39,731 nt of DNA, taken from Actinomycetes bacterium (GTDB taxonomy: Bacteria; Actinomycetota; Acidimicrobiia; Acidimicrobiales; RAAP-2). The stretch is from positions 1-39,731 of the forward strand of contig JAJYNX010000073.1 of the NCBI GenBank assembly GCA_021786095.1. Reading direction: 5' to 3'. Shown here piece by piece: positions 32,543 to 39,731 of this stretch. The position numbers and the translations under genes are program-made. How positions within the stretch are numbered: position 1 is the first letter of the stretch; every line of letters begins with the position of its first letter. Below the pieces are notes generated by a model. It ran no database searches, was not told the DNA's origin, and was given only the letters and a program-made list of their open reading frames with translations.

Positions 32543-33901
32543 TCACCCGACGGGTTGGTCGACGGTCCCGGGGGTGGGCCGCAGCCCCAGGGCGGTGACC
32601 GCGCCAGCGGTGGTGGCGCCGAAGATGATCAGGGCCACGCCGGTACCGAGATGTCCGGCCAGCTCGCCGAGGACGAACGCCCCGATGGGCGTCGTACCGC
32701 CCATCAGCAGGACGTAGATCCCCATGACTCGACCGCGCAGCCGGTCGGGGGTGAGCAGTTGTAGGCGGGTGTTGGCGGTGATCGAGGTGACGATGCCCGC
32801 GACGCCCCCCAGGCCGAGCAGGGCCAGGCTGATCGGGTAGGAGTGGGTGAGGCCCAGGGCGACGAGGACCAGCCCGAGGGCGACGCCACCGATGGCCAGG
32901 CGCGTCTCGGTCGCGCGCCGATCGCGCGCCAGGACGATCGCCCCGACGAGTGAGCCGGCACCGATCGCGGCCATCAGATCGCCGAATCCGGTCGCCGAAC
33001 GGTGCAGGACGAAGCGCGCGAGGAGCGGCACCGCCACCTGCCAGTTGAAGCCGAGTAGTCCGATGACGGCGAAGAGGGCGAGGACCTGGCGCACCGACGC
33101 CGTGCGCAGCGCGTAGGACAGGCCGCCTCGCAGGTCGCCGTACACCGAGCGACCCGACGCCGTGGGGTGGTCGTCGGCGTAGGCGGGGTGGATGGAGGCG
33201 AGGATCGCGATGATCGGGAGGAAGCTCGCGGCGTTGAGGAACAGGGCTCCGTCGATGCCCCACGCGGCGATGGCGAGGCCGCCGACCGCGCCGCCGAGCA
33301 TGCGCGCGGTGTTGAACTGCACGCTGTTGAGGGCGACGGCGTCGGCGAGGAGCGTGCGGCCGACCAGCTCGGGGACGAACGCCTGCTGGGCGGGGTTGTT
33401 GAGCGCGTTGGTCGCGCCGAGCGCGAGGGCGAGCAGGCCGATCTCCCAGAGGGTCACGACGTGCGTGGCGACGAGCACGCCGAGGATGATCGCCTGGATG
33501 GTCAACGCGATCTGCGTGAGCACGAGCAGTCGACGCCGCCCCACGCGGTCGGCGATGACCCCGCCCACCAGCGCGAAGGCCAGGATCGGCAGGAACTGCA
33601 GCATCGTGATCGTGCCCAGGTCGACCGCCGAGTGGGTGAGGTCGAGTACCAACCACGACTGCGCGATGGCCTGGGACCACGTGCCGGTGCCCGAGATCAG
33701 TTGGCCAATCCAGTACCACGCGAAGGCGGGCACCCGTAACGCTTCAGCCATCGAGCGCCACGACACCTCCTCGGTCCGGTGCGCCATCGCGGAGGGCGTC
33801 GCGGTGCGGGGCCGCGCGGGGTCGTCCGCCGGGACGCCGGGCTGGCGGGGCGGCACGATGGGGTGCGGGCCCGTCCCGTCGCGGTCCGACGGCGAGGTCA
33901 C
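32543..33901 (-). CDS. MFS transporter (EntS-like exporter family)
   Basis: This 452-residue protein has about 12 transmembrane helices after a Pro-rich N-terminal tail of about 50 residues. The pattern GQLISGTGTWSQAIAQSW in helix 1 and GGVIADRVGRRRLLV in the loop between helices 2 and 3 is that of the EntS/MFS_3 group, whose members export siderophores or drugs. The GTG start at 33901 overlaps the stop of the TrkA-type gene (GTGA). The very long open frame reaching to 34588 reads through the TrkA gene in another phase and is not real. It may be a passenger of the ion operon rather than part of it. Confidence 0.85.
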   Translation of the reverse strand: MTSPSDRDGTGPHPIVPPRQPGVPADDPARPRTATPSAMAHRTEEVSWRSMAEALRVPAFAWYWIGQLISGTGTWSQAIAQSWLVLDLTHSAVDLGTITMLQFLPILAFALVGGVIADRVGRRRLLVLTQIALTIQAIILGVLVATHVVTLWEIGLLALALGATNALNNPAQQAFVPELVGRTLLADAVALNSVQFNTARMLGGAVGGLAIAAWGIDGALFLNAASFLPIIAILASIHPAYADDHPTASGRSVYGDLRGGLSYALRTASVRQVLALFAVIGLLGFNWQVAVPLLARFVLHRSATGFGDLMAAIGAGSLVGAIVLARDRRATETRLAIGGVALGLVLVALGLTHSYPISLALLGLGGVAGIVTSITANTRLQLLTPDRLRGRVMGIYVLLMGGTTPIGAFVLGELAGHLGTGVALIIFGATTAGAVTALGLRPTPGTVDQPVG

Positions 33902-34569
33902 GAGCTCGCGTCCCCGGCGTCGTAGAAGGCGTCGTGCACGGCCGTCTCCCCGTCGGGCGCGGTCACGACGAGGGCTCGGTCGCCGGGCACCAGGACCACG
34001 GTGGGTTCGGGCGAAAGTACCGCGCCGGCGCGCACGATCGCGACGAGGGTCGCCCCGCCCAGGGACAGGGACGTGACTGTCTGGCCTCGCGCGCGAGAGG
34101 TGTCGGTGACGTTGACCTCCATGATGACGAGGCCCTCGTCGGGGAGTTCGGTGAGGCGCACGGCGCGCGCCGAGCCCGTAGCGGACTCGATCAGGGCGAC
34201 CAGCGCGGACGCCGACGAGAAGGCGGCGTCGACGCCCCAGCTCTGGTCGTAGAGCCACCGGTTCTCGTCGTCGCGCACCGTGGCGACCACGCGGGCGATC
34301 GCGAAGTGGCGCCGCGCCAGGGCGGCGATCACCAGGTTCTCCTCGTCGTGTCCGGTGCTGGCGACGAGCACGTCGGCTCGCAGCGCGCCGGCCGCCTCCA
34401 GGCGTCGGGGCGAGCTGGCGCTGCCGGGCACGACGTGCAGGCCGCGTGCCGTGAGGTCCGCGGCCCGCGTCGGATCCAGCTCCACCACGCTCACCGTGGT
34501 CTCGCCCACGCCCAGGGCCCGCGCGACTTGCTCGCCGATCAGCCCGCCTCCCGCGACGATGACGTGCAT
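33898..34569 (-). CDS. TrkA/RCK-domain protein, second of pair
   Basis: This 223-residue K+-transport regulatory protein has an N-terminal RCK/Rossmann domain starting MHVIVAGGGLIGEQVARAL, which binds NAD(H) or nucleotide. A conserved STGHDEENLVIAALA block and the C-terminal TrkA_C domain (about residues 140-215, ending with LVPGDRALVV) follow. ATG 34569 shares its last base with the stop of the preceding TrkA-type gene (TGATG); GGAGG eight bases upstream supports this start over GTG 34578. Family members control K+ channels or transporters (TrkH, KtrB). No such partner is in this window. Confidence 0.88.
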   Translation of the reverse strand: MHVIVAGGGLIGEQVARALGVGETTVSVVELDPTRAADLTARGLHVVPGSASSPRRLEAAGALRADVLVASTGHDEENLVIAALARRHFAIARVVATVRDDENRWLYDQSWGVDAAFSSASALVALIESATGSARAVRLTELPDEGLVIMEVNVTDTSRARGQTVTSLSLGGATLVAIVRAGAVLSPEPTVVLVPGDRALVVTAPDGETAVHDAFYDAGDASS

Positions 34570-35225
34570 CAGTCCCACCTCCCCCCAAGGAATCCCCGCA
34601 GCCGCTCGAGGGAGGTGGACGCCACGACGAAGCTCAGCCGGTCGCCCGCCTGCAACGTCGTGGCACTACCCGGGATCAGAGAGTGGCCCCCTCGGGTGAT
34701 CTCGACCACTCGTATCTCTCCCTCCACGTCGAACTCGTTGGCGCGACGACCCTCGAGGTAGTCGGGCGCCGATGCCCGCACCAGCACCGACTCACCGTTG
34801 CCGAACGTGTAGTCGGGGTCTAGCGGCCGGTGGCGCAGCAGTCGGTGAACGCGATCGACGGTCATGCGCACGGACGCGACCATCTCGAGGCGCAGGTCAC
34901 TGGCGAGGAGGGAGTGGTCGACGTCGTTGAGACGCCCCACGACGCGCGGGACGTGGAACACGTCGCGGGCCAGTCGCGTGAGGACGATGTTGAGGCTGTC
35001 GCTCGAGGTCAGGGCCACCAGCGCGTCGGCCGTGGTGATGCCCGCCTCGTCCAGTACGAGGCGGTGGATGCCGTTGCCGCGTACGAAACGACCGCCGAAG
35101 CCCTCGGGCAGGCGTTCGCGCGCTCGCTCGGCGACGTCGACGACGCTGACGCTGTCGCCCTCGGCGTCGAGCTGCACGGCGAGGGCGATCCCGGCGCGCC
35201 CCCCTCCGACGATGACGATGTGCAT
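34569..35225 (-). CDS. TrkA/RCK-domain protein, first of pair
   Basis: This 218-residue protein parallels its neighbour: an RCK_N domain from MHIVIVGGGRAGIALAV, a TSSDSLNIVLTRLARD block, and a TrkA_C domain toward the end (LQAGDRLSFVV). The second Gly-rich turn differs (RAG for LIG), so the two copies are paralogues rather than a recent duplication. ATG 35225 overlaps the ATPase stop as TGATG, with GAGGGGAAG upstream. Two single-domain TrkA proteins side by side recall CeoB/CeoC of mycobacteria, which likely form a heteromer. Confidence 0.88.
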   Translation of the reverse strand: MHIVIVGGGRAGIALAVQLDAEGDSVSVVDVAERARERLPEGFGGRFVRGNGIHRLVLDEAGITTADALVALTSSDSLNIVLTRLARDVFHVPRVVGRLNDVDHSLLASDLRLEMVASVRMTVDRVHRLLRHRPLDPDYTFGNGESVLVRASAPDYLEGRRANEFDVEGEIRVVEITRGGHSLIPGSATTLQAGDRLSFVVASTSLERLRGFLGGRWD

Positions 35226-38083
35226 CAGCTTCCCCTCTCGGCGGTGGTGGCGGACGCGGCGGTGATCGAACCCGCGCGCCGTGCGTCGGCGCGCCGGTGC
35301 CACGCCTTGCGCGACTCGTCGGCCACGAGCAGGAACGCGCCGAAGGCGATCAGGATCAACCAGTCGGAGAGCCGCAGGGGGGCCGTGTGGAAGACTCCCT
35401 GCAGCAGCGGCACGTAGCTCACGGCGGCCATGAACGAGAGCCCGATCACCCCCGCCCCGATGAGCGCCGGATTGCTGAGGATCCCCACACGCCAGAGGCT
35501 CTCACGGTCGGTGCGCACGGCGAAGCTGTTGAAGAACTGACTCACGACGATTCCGGCCTGGGTCATCGTCAGGGCCTCGCGGTAGGTCGGCGTGGCCGCG
35601 GTGAACTCGTCGAATCCGAGGTGGGCCGAGTGGATGCGCCAGAAGAAGGCGAAGACCACTCCGACCGACTCGATCGTGCCGAGGAACAGGAAGCGCCGCA
35701 CCACGCCCCACGAGAAGAGGTGCTCGGTCGACGCGCGCGGGGGACGGCTCATCGTGTCCGGCTCGGGCCGTTCGGCGCCCAGCGCCAGGGCTGGCAGCAC
35801 GTCCGAGCCGAGGTCGATGGCGAGGACCTGCAGGGCGGACAGTGGGACGAGCGGGAAGCCGACGAAGGTGGCCGCCAGGATCGGGGCCAGTTCGGCGAGG
35901 TTGTGGCTGAAGAGGTACACCAGGAAACGTTGGATGTTGCGGTAGACGGCACGACCGAGCTCGACGGCGGCCGCGATCGACGCGAACGAGTCGTCCAGCA
36001 GTACCATGACGGCCGCGGCCCGGGCGACGTCGGTGCCGCCCGCGCCCATGGCGATGCCCACGCTGGCGCGCTTCAGCGCGGGGGCGTCGTTGGCGCCATC
36101 CCCGGTGACCGCCACGACCTCGCCCAGACCCTCCAAGATCGTGACCACGCGCAACTTGTGCTCGGGCCGCACGCGCGCGAAGATGACGCGCTCGTCCGAG
36201 CTCACCAACTTCGCCAGGGCGTCATCGGTCGTGGCGTCGAGCTCGGCGCCCGTGACCACGCGCGCCGGTCCCTCGCCGATGATGCCCACGCGTCGCGCGA
36301 TGGCCTCGGCGGTGAGGCCGTAGTCCCCCGTGACCATGATGATGCGGATGCCCGCACGGCGACAGGCCGAGACCGCCGCCGCGACCTCGGGGCGTGGTGG
36401 GTCGGCGATACCGAGCAGACCGAGGAACGTGAGTCCGCTCTCGACGTCGTTCTGACTGGCGGCGTTGGCGACGGCGACCTTGGTCGCCACGGCCAGCACT
36501 CGCAGCCCGTGGGCGGCCATGTCGTCGTTCGCGCTGGCGATCGCGGCGCGCGCCGCGTCGTCGAGGGCGACGGCGTGCCCGTCCACGCGTTGGTCGACGC
36601 AGCGGGCGAGCACCGCCTCGGGCGAGCCCTTGACGTAGGCCTCGACGTGGTCGCCCACCTGGTGCAGCGTGGACATCATCTTGCGATCCGGGTCGAAGGG
36701 GAACGTTCCGACCCGCGGCGTGCGCGCGGCCTCGGCGTCGAGGTCGAGGCCAGCCTTGACGGCCGCGACGACGAGGGCCCCCTCCGTCGTGTCCCCGAGG
36801 ATGCGCCACCCGTCGCGTCCCGTCGGCTCCAGCAGGCGGGCGTCGGAGCACAGGGCCCCGCGACGCAGGACGTCGCCGACCGCGTCGACGTGCTCGACCT
36901 CGCCTTCCGGCGCGTAGCCCACGCCGCTCACCGCGTAGGTGCGTCCGGCCACGTCGATCTGCTGCAGGGTCATCTCGGCGCGCGTGAGCGTGCCGGTCTT
37001 GTCCGTGCAGATCACCGTGGTCGAGCCGAGGGCCTCGACGGCGGTGAGGCGCCGGATGAGCGCGTGGTGGCGCGCCATGCGCCGTACGCCGATGGCCAGG
37101 GAGACCGAGAGCGTCGCCGGGAGTCCCTCGGGGACGAGGGCGACCATGACGCCGAGAGCGAAGACGAACGACAGTGCGGCAGCATTGCCCGTGAGCACGC
37201 GTAGCGCGAACAGCAGTGCGCCCGCACCGATGGCCACTGCCGCGACGCGACGGGCCATGTCCGCGACTTGGCGCTGCAGGGGGCTCTGCTCGGCGGGCAG
37301 CTCGGCGGTGAGGCGGTAGATGCGGCCGAACTCCGTGTCCAACCCCGTGGCGAAGACGACACCCTTGCCGGTGCCGGTGGTGACCGAGGTCCCCATGAAT
37401 ATCGCGTCGCGCGCCTCGATGGGGCTGACGCGGGCGTCGACCGGCTCGGCGATCCGGGTGACCGGCGCGCTCTCTCCGGTCAGGGCCGACATCTCGATGG
37501 AGAGCGAGTGGGCCTCGATGATGCGACAGTCGGCCGAGACGGCGTCGCCGGTGTCCACGACGACGACGTCGCCGGGTACGAGGTCCACCGCGGGGACCTC
37601 GGTGAGGCGCCCCTCGCGCAGCACTCGGGCCGTGTGGGGCACCATGGCCTGCAACGCCTCGGCCGTGCGCTCGGCGGCGTGCTCCTGGACGAAGCCGATG
37701 AGCGCGTTGAGCACGACCACGGCCAGGATGCCGAAGGCGAGCTCGAGGTTCGCCGGGTCGCGTGGGGTGCTCAGGAAGTAGGTGAGAAAGGTGAGGCCGG
37801 CCGCCACGACGAGCACCACCACGAACATGTTCGTGAACTGCGCGGCCACCTCGGTGGCGATCGAACGCCGATGGGTCTCGGGCAGGGCGTTGGGACCGAC
37901 CGTCGCTCGTCGCCGGGCGGCGTCGGCCTCGTCGAGGCCCTGACGCGAGCTGCCTAGGACGTCGAGCGCGTCGGCCGCGTCGAGGGAGAGGACGGCCTGC
38001 GCGTCGGCGCGCGACGAGGGGCGACGCGACGACGCGCGGGGGCGACGCGACGCCCGCTCGGCGGTGATGGTCGGACCGCTCAC
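35225..38083 (-). CDS. P2-type cation-transporting ATPase with Na,K-ATPase-like ion site
   Basis: This 952-residue ion pump has TGES (202-205) in the actuator domain, the phosphorylation site DKTGTLT (Asp361), KGSPE near 485, and GDGANDAPALK (661-671). Ten helices are expected. Helix 4 has PEGLP (318-322). The helix 5 region reads SHNLAE (726-731). Helix 6 reads IDLGSD (756-761), as in animal Na,K-ATPase (IDLGTD) and unlike SERCA's NLVTDG. Both acidic residues of that motif are kept. It may move Na+/K+ or Ca2+; the helix 6 motif favours the former. The N-terminal 30 residues are Arg/Ser-rich and cytosolic. GTG 38083 has AGGAGAG upstream. It heads the overlapping ATPase-TrkA-TrkA-MFS operon. 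Confidence 0.9.
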   Translation of the reverse strand: MSGPTITAERASRRPRASSRRPSSRADAQAVLSLDAADALDVLGSSRQGLDEADAARRRATVGPNALPETHRRSIATEVAAQFTNMFVVVLVVAAGLTFLTYFLSTPRDPANLELAFGILAVVVLNALIGFVQEHAAERTAEALQAMVPHTARVLREGRLTEVPAVDLVPGDVVVVDTGDAVSADCRIIEAHSLSIEMSALTGESAPVTRIAEPVDARVSPIEARDAIFMGTSVTTGTGKGVVFATGLDTEFGRIYRLTAELPAEQSPLQRQVADMARRVAAVAIGAGALLFALRVLTGNAAALSFVFALGVMVALVPEGLPATLSVSLAIGVRRMARHHALIRRLTAVEALGSTTVICTDKTGTLTRAEMTLQQIDVAGRTYAVSGVGYAPEGEVEHVDAVGDVLRRGALCSDARLLEPTGRDGWRILGDTTEGALVVAAVKAGLDLDAEAARTPRVGTFPFDPDRKMMSTLHQVGDHVEAYVKGSPEAVLARCVDQRVDGHAVALDDAARAAIASANDDMAAHGLRVLAVATKVAVANAASQNDVESGLTFLGLLGIADPPRPEVAAAVSACRRAGIRIIMVTGDYGLTAEAIARRVGIIGEGPARVVTGAELDATTDDALAKLVSSDERVIFARVRPEHKLRVVTILEGLGEVVAVTGDGANDAPALKRASVGIAMGAGGTDVARAAAVMVLLDDSFASIAAAVELGRAVYRNIQRFLVYLFSHNLAELAPILAATFVGFPLVPLSALQVLAIDLGSDVLPALALGAERPEPDTMSRPPRASTEHLFSWGVVRRFLFLGTIESVGVVFAFFWRIHSAHLGFDEFTAATPTYREALTMTQAGIVVSQFFNSFAVRTDRESLWRVGILSNPALIGAGVIGLSFMAAVSYVPLLQGVFHTAPLRLSDWLILIAFGAFLLVADESRKAWHRRADARRAGSITAASATTAERGS

Positions 38084-38203
38084 GTCGCGACTCTCCTGTC
38101 CCGGTGACTGCTCCTCACAGTCTGGCGGGGAGGTGAGCCGACCGTCTAGGGGCCAAGGTCACCGGCGCGAGGGCGCCGCCACCCGTTGGCGGGCGCGTCG
38201 CGC

Positions 38204-39442
38204 CTAGTGCTCGCGGGTGAGGCCGAGGCGTCCGGCCTCCTCCCACAGCGACTCGCGGGCTCGCGGGTGTGCCGCGTTCTCGATCAGCAGGCGCGCCTGC
38301 GCCGACTGGCTGCGGCCGAAGGTTCGCGCCACCCCCTGCTCGGTGACGATGACCGAGTGCTGGAAGGAGCAGACCGGGTCGTGCAGCAGCGGGACGACGT
38401 TGGAGCGGTCCGACGCGTCGTGCCACGAGCGTAGGGCGATGACGGCGTTGCCGCCGCGCGAGTGCAGGGCGCCGCTGACGAAGTCGGGTTGACCGCCGAA
38501 GCCCGAGTAGATCGTGCCGCGCACGTAGCTGGCGTTGGACTGGGCGAACAGGTCGACCTCGATCGCGGTGTTGATCGAGAGCATGGCGGGCTGCTGGGCG
38601 ATGCGACTCGGGTCGTTGACCGTCTCGGTACGGCGCATGACGAGTCGGGGATTGTCGTCGGCCCAGCGATAGAGCTCGGGCGTGCCGAAGAGGAACGTCG
38701 TGGTGATGGGGCGCGACCGGTCGAGCGCCCCGGCGCTCTCGAGGTGCATCACTCCGTCGCTGACCATCTCGGACCACACGCCGAGATCGCGCATCGCGAG
38801 CATGTGCGCCAGGGCGGCGTCGGGCATTTGACCGATGCCCATCTGGAGCGTGCCGCCGTCGCGGGCGAGTGAGGCAACCGCCTCACCGATGGACAGTGCG
38901 GCGTCGTCGGGGGGACGGCTCACCGGCGATCCCAGCGGCGCGTCCACCTCCAGAGCGAGGTCGACGACGTCGAGGTCCATCTCGGCGTCGCCGTAGGTGT
39001 GGGGCATCCGGGGATTCACCTGAGCGATCACCAGGCCACCGCGGCGACGAACCTCCTCAATCGCCGCGGGCAGGATGTTCACCTCCACCCCGAGTGACAC
39101 CTTGCCGCGCCGTGGCACCGACGTCTGGACAATCACGGCGTCGGGCGGGCGGATCGAGCTGAACAGGCGTGGCACCAGCGATAGTCGCATGGGCAGGTAG
39201 TCGATTCGCTGGCCCCGGCGCGCCCCGGGACCCACGAAGGGGGTCTCGGTGACGAAGCCTGGTCGGTTGGGCCACGCCCCCTGAGGATTCATGACGAAGC
39301 CCCGGCACCGCTCCAGCGTCGCGTCCACGATGCGTACGAGTTCCCAGGGCGTGGCGTAGTTGCCGCCGACGACGACGCGTGGCTCGAGGCCGGGGAGCGA
39401 CGCCAGCGCAGCGGCGACGTCCCCCTCGGAGGTGAGTTTCAT
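38204..39442 (-). CDS. Acetyl-CoA hydrolase/CoA-transferase family enzyme
   Basis: This 412-residue enzyme is of the acetyl-CoA hydrolase/4-hydroxybutyrate CoA-transferase family. It has VNILPAAIEEVRRRGG and a QVNPRMPHTYGD segment in the N-terminal half. TLQMGIGQMPDA and WSEMVSDGVM follow, the latter with a Glu that fits the catalytic position. The C-terminal part has SGFGGQPDFVSGAL, HSRGGNAVIALRS and FGRSQSAQARLLI. It would move CoA between acids or hydrolyse acetyl-CoA. ATG 39442 has AGAGGA upstream; the open frame to 39649 is spurious. It is divergent from the nitrobindin-like gene at 39568. It could serve the acyl-CoA metabolism of the left arm. Confidence 0.88.
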   Translation of the reverse strand: MKLTSEGDVAAALASLPGLEPRVVVGGNYATPWELVRIVDATLERCRGFVMNPQGAWPNRPGFVTETPFVGPGARRGQRIDYLPMRLSLVPRLFSSIRPPDAVIVQTSVPRRGKVSLGVEVNILPAAIEEVRRRGGLVIAQVNPRMPHTYGDAEMDLDVVDLALEVDAPLGSPVSRPPDDAALSIGEAVASLARDGGTLQMGIGQMPDAALAHMLAMRDLGVWSEMVSDGVMHLESAGALDRSRPITTTFLFGTPELYRWADDNPRLVMRRTETVNDPSRIAQQPAMLSINTAIEVDLFAQSNASYVRGTIYSGFGGQPDFVSGALHSRGGNAVIALRSWHDASDRSNVVPLLHDPVCSFQHSVIVTEQGVARTFGRSQSAQARLLIENAAHPRARESLWEEAGRLGLTREH

Positions 39443-39567
39443 GGTGGGTCCTCTCTCCCCCTCCCCCTTTTCTACCTCACGTCGTCCCGGTCGACGCGGG
39501 TGCTTTCCGGCGAGCCGCGTGAGTTGAATAGGATCGGCCGCAGAGAGCGAGTCGGAGGAGACACGAC

Positions 39568-39731
39568 ATGACCAGTGAGTGGGGACCCCTGGCGGGGTTG
39601 ATTGGAGAGTGGGAGAGCGAGGCGGGCGGACTGGACACGGCCTTCTCACACTCGCGGAGCGAGGTCGTGGGCAGTCCCTACCGGGAGAAGTGCTCGATGA
39701 AGCCGTTCGGACCGGTGGACAACGGCGCGCA
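39568..39731 (+). CDS. Nitrobindin-like beta-barrel protein, N-terminal part
   Basis: The first 54 codons of a gene that runs off the window are visible. It begins MTSEWGPLAGLIGEWE and continues to YREKCSMKPFGPVDNGA. The GPLAGLIGxWE start and the KPFGPVDNG block are those of the FABP/heme-binding beta-barrel (THAP4/nitrobindin-like) family, as in the protein at 325-1005. CGGAGGAGA sits eight bases or so before the ATG. The two copies lie nearly 40 kb apart and are clearly diverged. Family call from a fragment only. Confidence 0.65.
   Translation, partial: MTSEWGPLAGLIGEWESEAGGLDTAFSHSRSEVVGSPYREKCSMKPFGPVDNGA

Noticed and set aside
33902-34588. N-terminal 229 codons of a 681-codon frame that includes the MFS gene
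   Set aside because: This part reads the TrkA gene in another phase. The MFS protein starts at GTG 33901 in a GTGA overlap.
35297-37204. A 635-codon open frame on the plus strand across the ATPase
   Set aside because: It is the mirror of the P-type ATPase gene. The translation is Arg/Gly/Asp/His-rich without any family motif, while the minus frame has all P-type signatures.

Overview
This is a compact, GC-rich (roughly two-thirds G+C by eye) bacterial chromosome segment, most likely from the Actinomycetota. The signs are a resuscitation-promoting-factor-like domain at the left edge, many GTG starts, tightly overlapping genes, many acyl-CoA and SDR genes, and IS481/IS1380-type elements. A lineage near the Acidimicrobiia is possible, but that is inference. 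I saw no rRNA, tRNA or CRISPR array.

Layout. (1) 0-15 kb, lipid/acyl metabolism: an Rpf-like tail, a nitrobindin-like beta-barrel protein, an acyl-CoA dehydrogenase and an acyl-CoA ligase on the plus strand. These converge on a minus-strand operon at 9345-3916 encoding an acetyl-CoA-synthetase-like enzyme, 2-oxoacid dehydrogenase E1alpha, E1beta and E2, and a free acyl carrier protein. The operon's junctions are 4-nt overlaps or direct abutments, and it lacks an E3 gene. A UvrD-type helicase and four short-chain dehydrogenases follow; the fourth SDR has lost its catalytic residues. (2) 15-18.2 kb, flavin-based extracytosolic electron transfer: a ferric-reductase-like membrane oxidoreductase, an exported FMN-binding protein with an eight-copy SSPA linker, and the flavinyltransferase ApbE. 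(3) 18.2-21.1 kb, a decaying accessory zone: the tail of a probable secreted protein followed by a strong hairpin, a complete IS481-family element with near-perfect ends and a frameshifted transposase, an IS1380-type transposase remnant, and a broken TauE/SafE permease. None of the remnants was long enough to stand out as an ORF.

(4) 21.1-23.8 kb, a thiamin-responsive unit: a TPP riboswitch on the minus strand leads into an NCS1-family permease whose stop overlaps the start of an APH-family small-molecule kinase. This pairing suggests uptake and phosphorylation of a thiamin-related compound. (5) 23.8-31 kb, mixed housekeeping and stress genes: CPA2 antiporter, FUSC-family protein, pirin, AhpD-like protein, a 37-residue lysine-rich protein, and a PfkB kinase. 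(6) 31-38.1 kb, ion homeostasis: a P2-type cation ATPase with Na,K-ATPase-like ion-site motifs, two TrkA/RCK proteins and an MFS exporter, joined by 1-4-nt overlaps, then an APC permease. (7) 38.2 kb to the end: an acetyl-CoA hydrolase/CoA-transferase family enzyme and the start of a second nitrobindin-like protein.

The most notable observations are the TPP-riboswitch permease-kinase operon, the E1-E2-ACP operon, the ATPase/TrkA/TrkA operon, and the layered mobile-element graveyard at 18.9-20.9 kb. All family calls are from reading the sequence; no database search was run.
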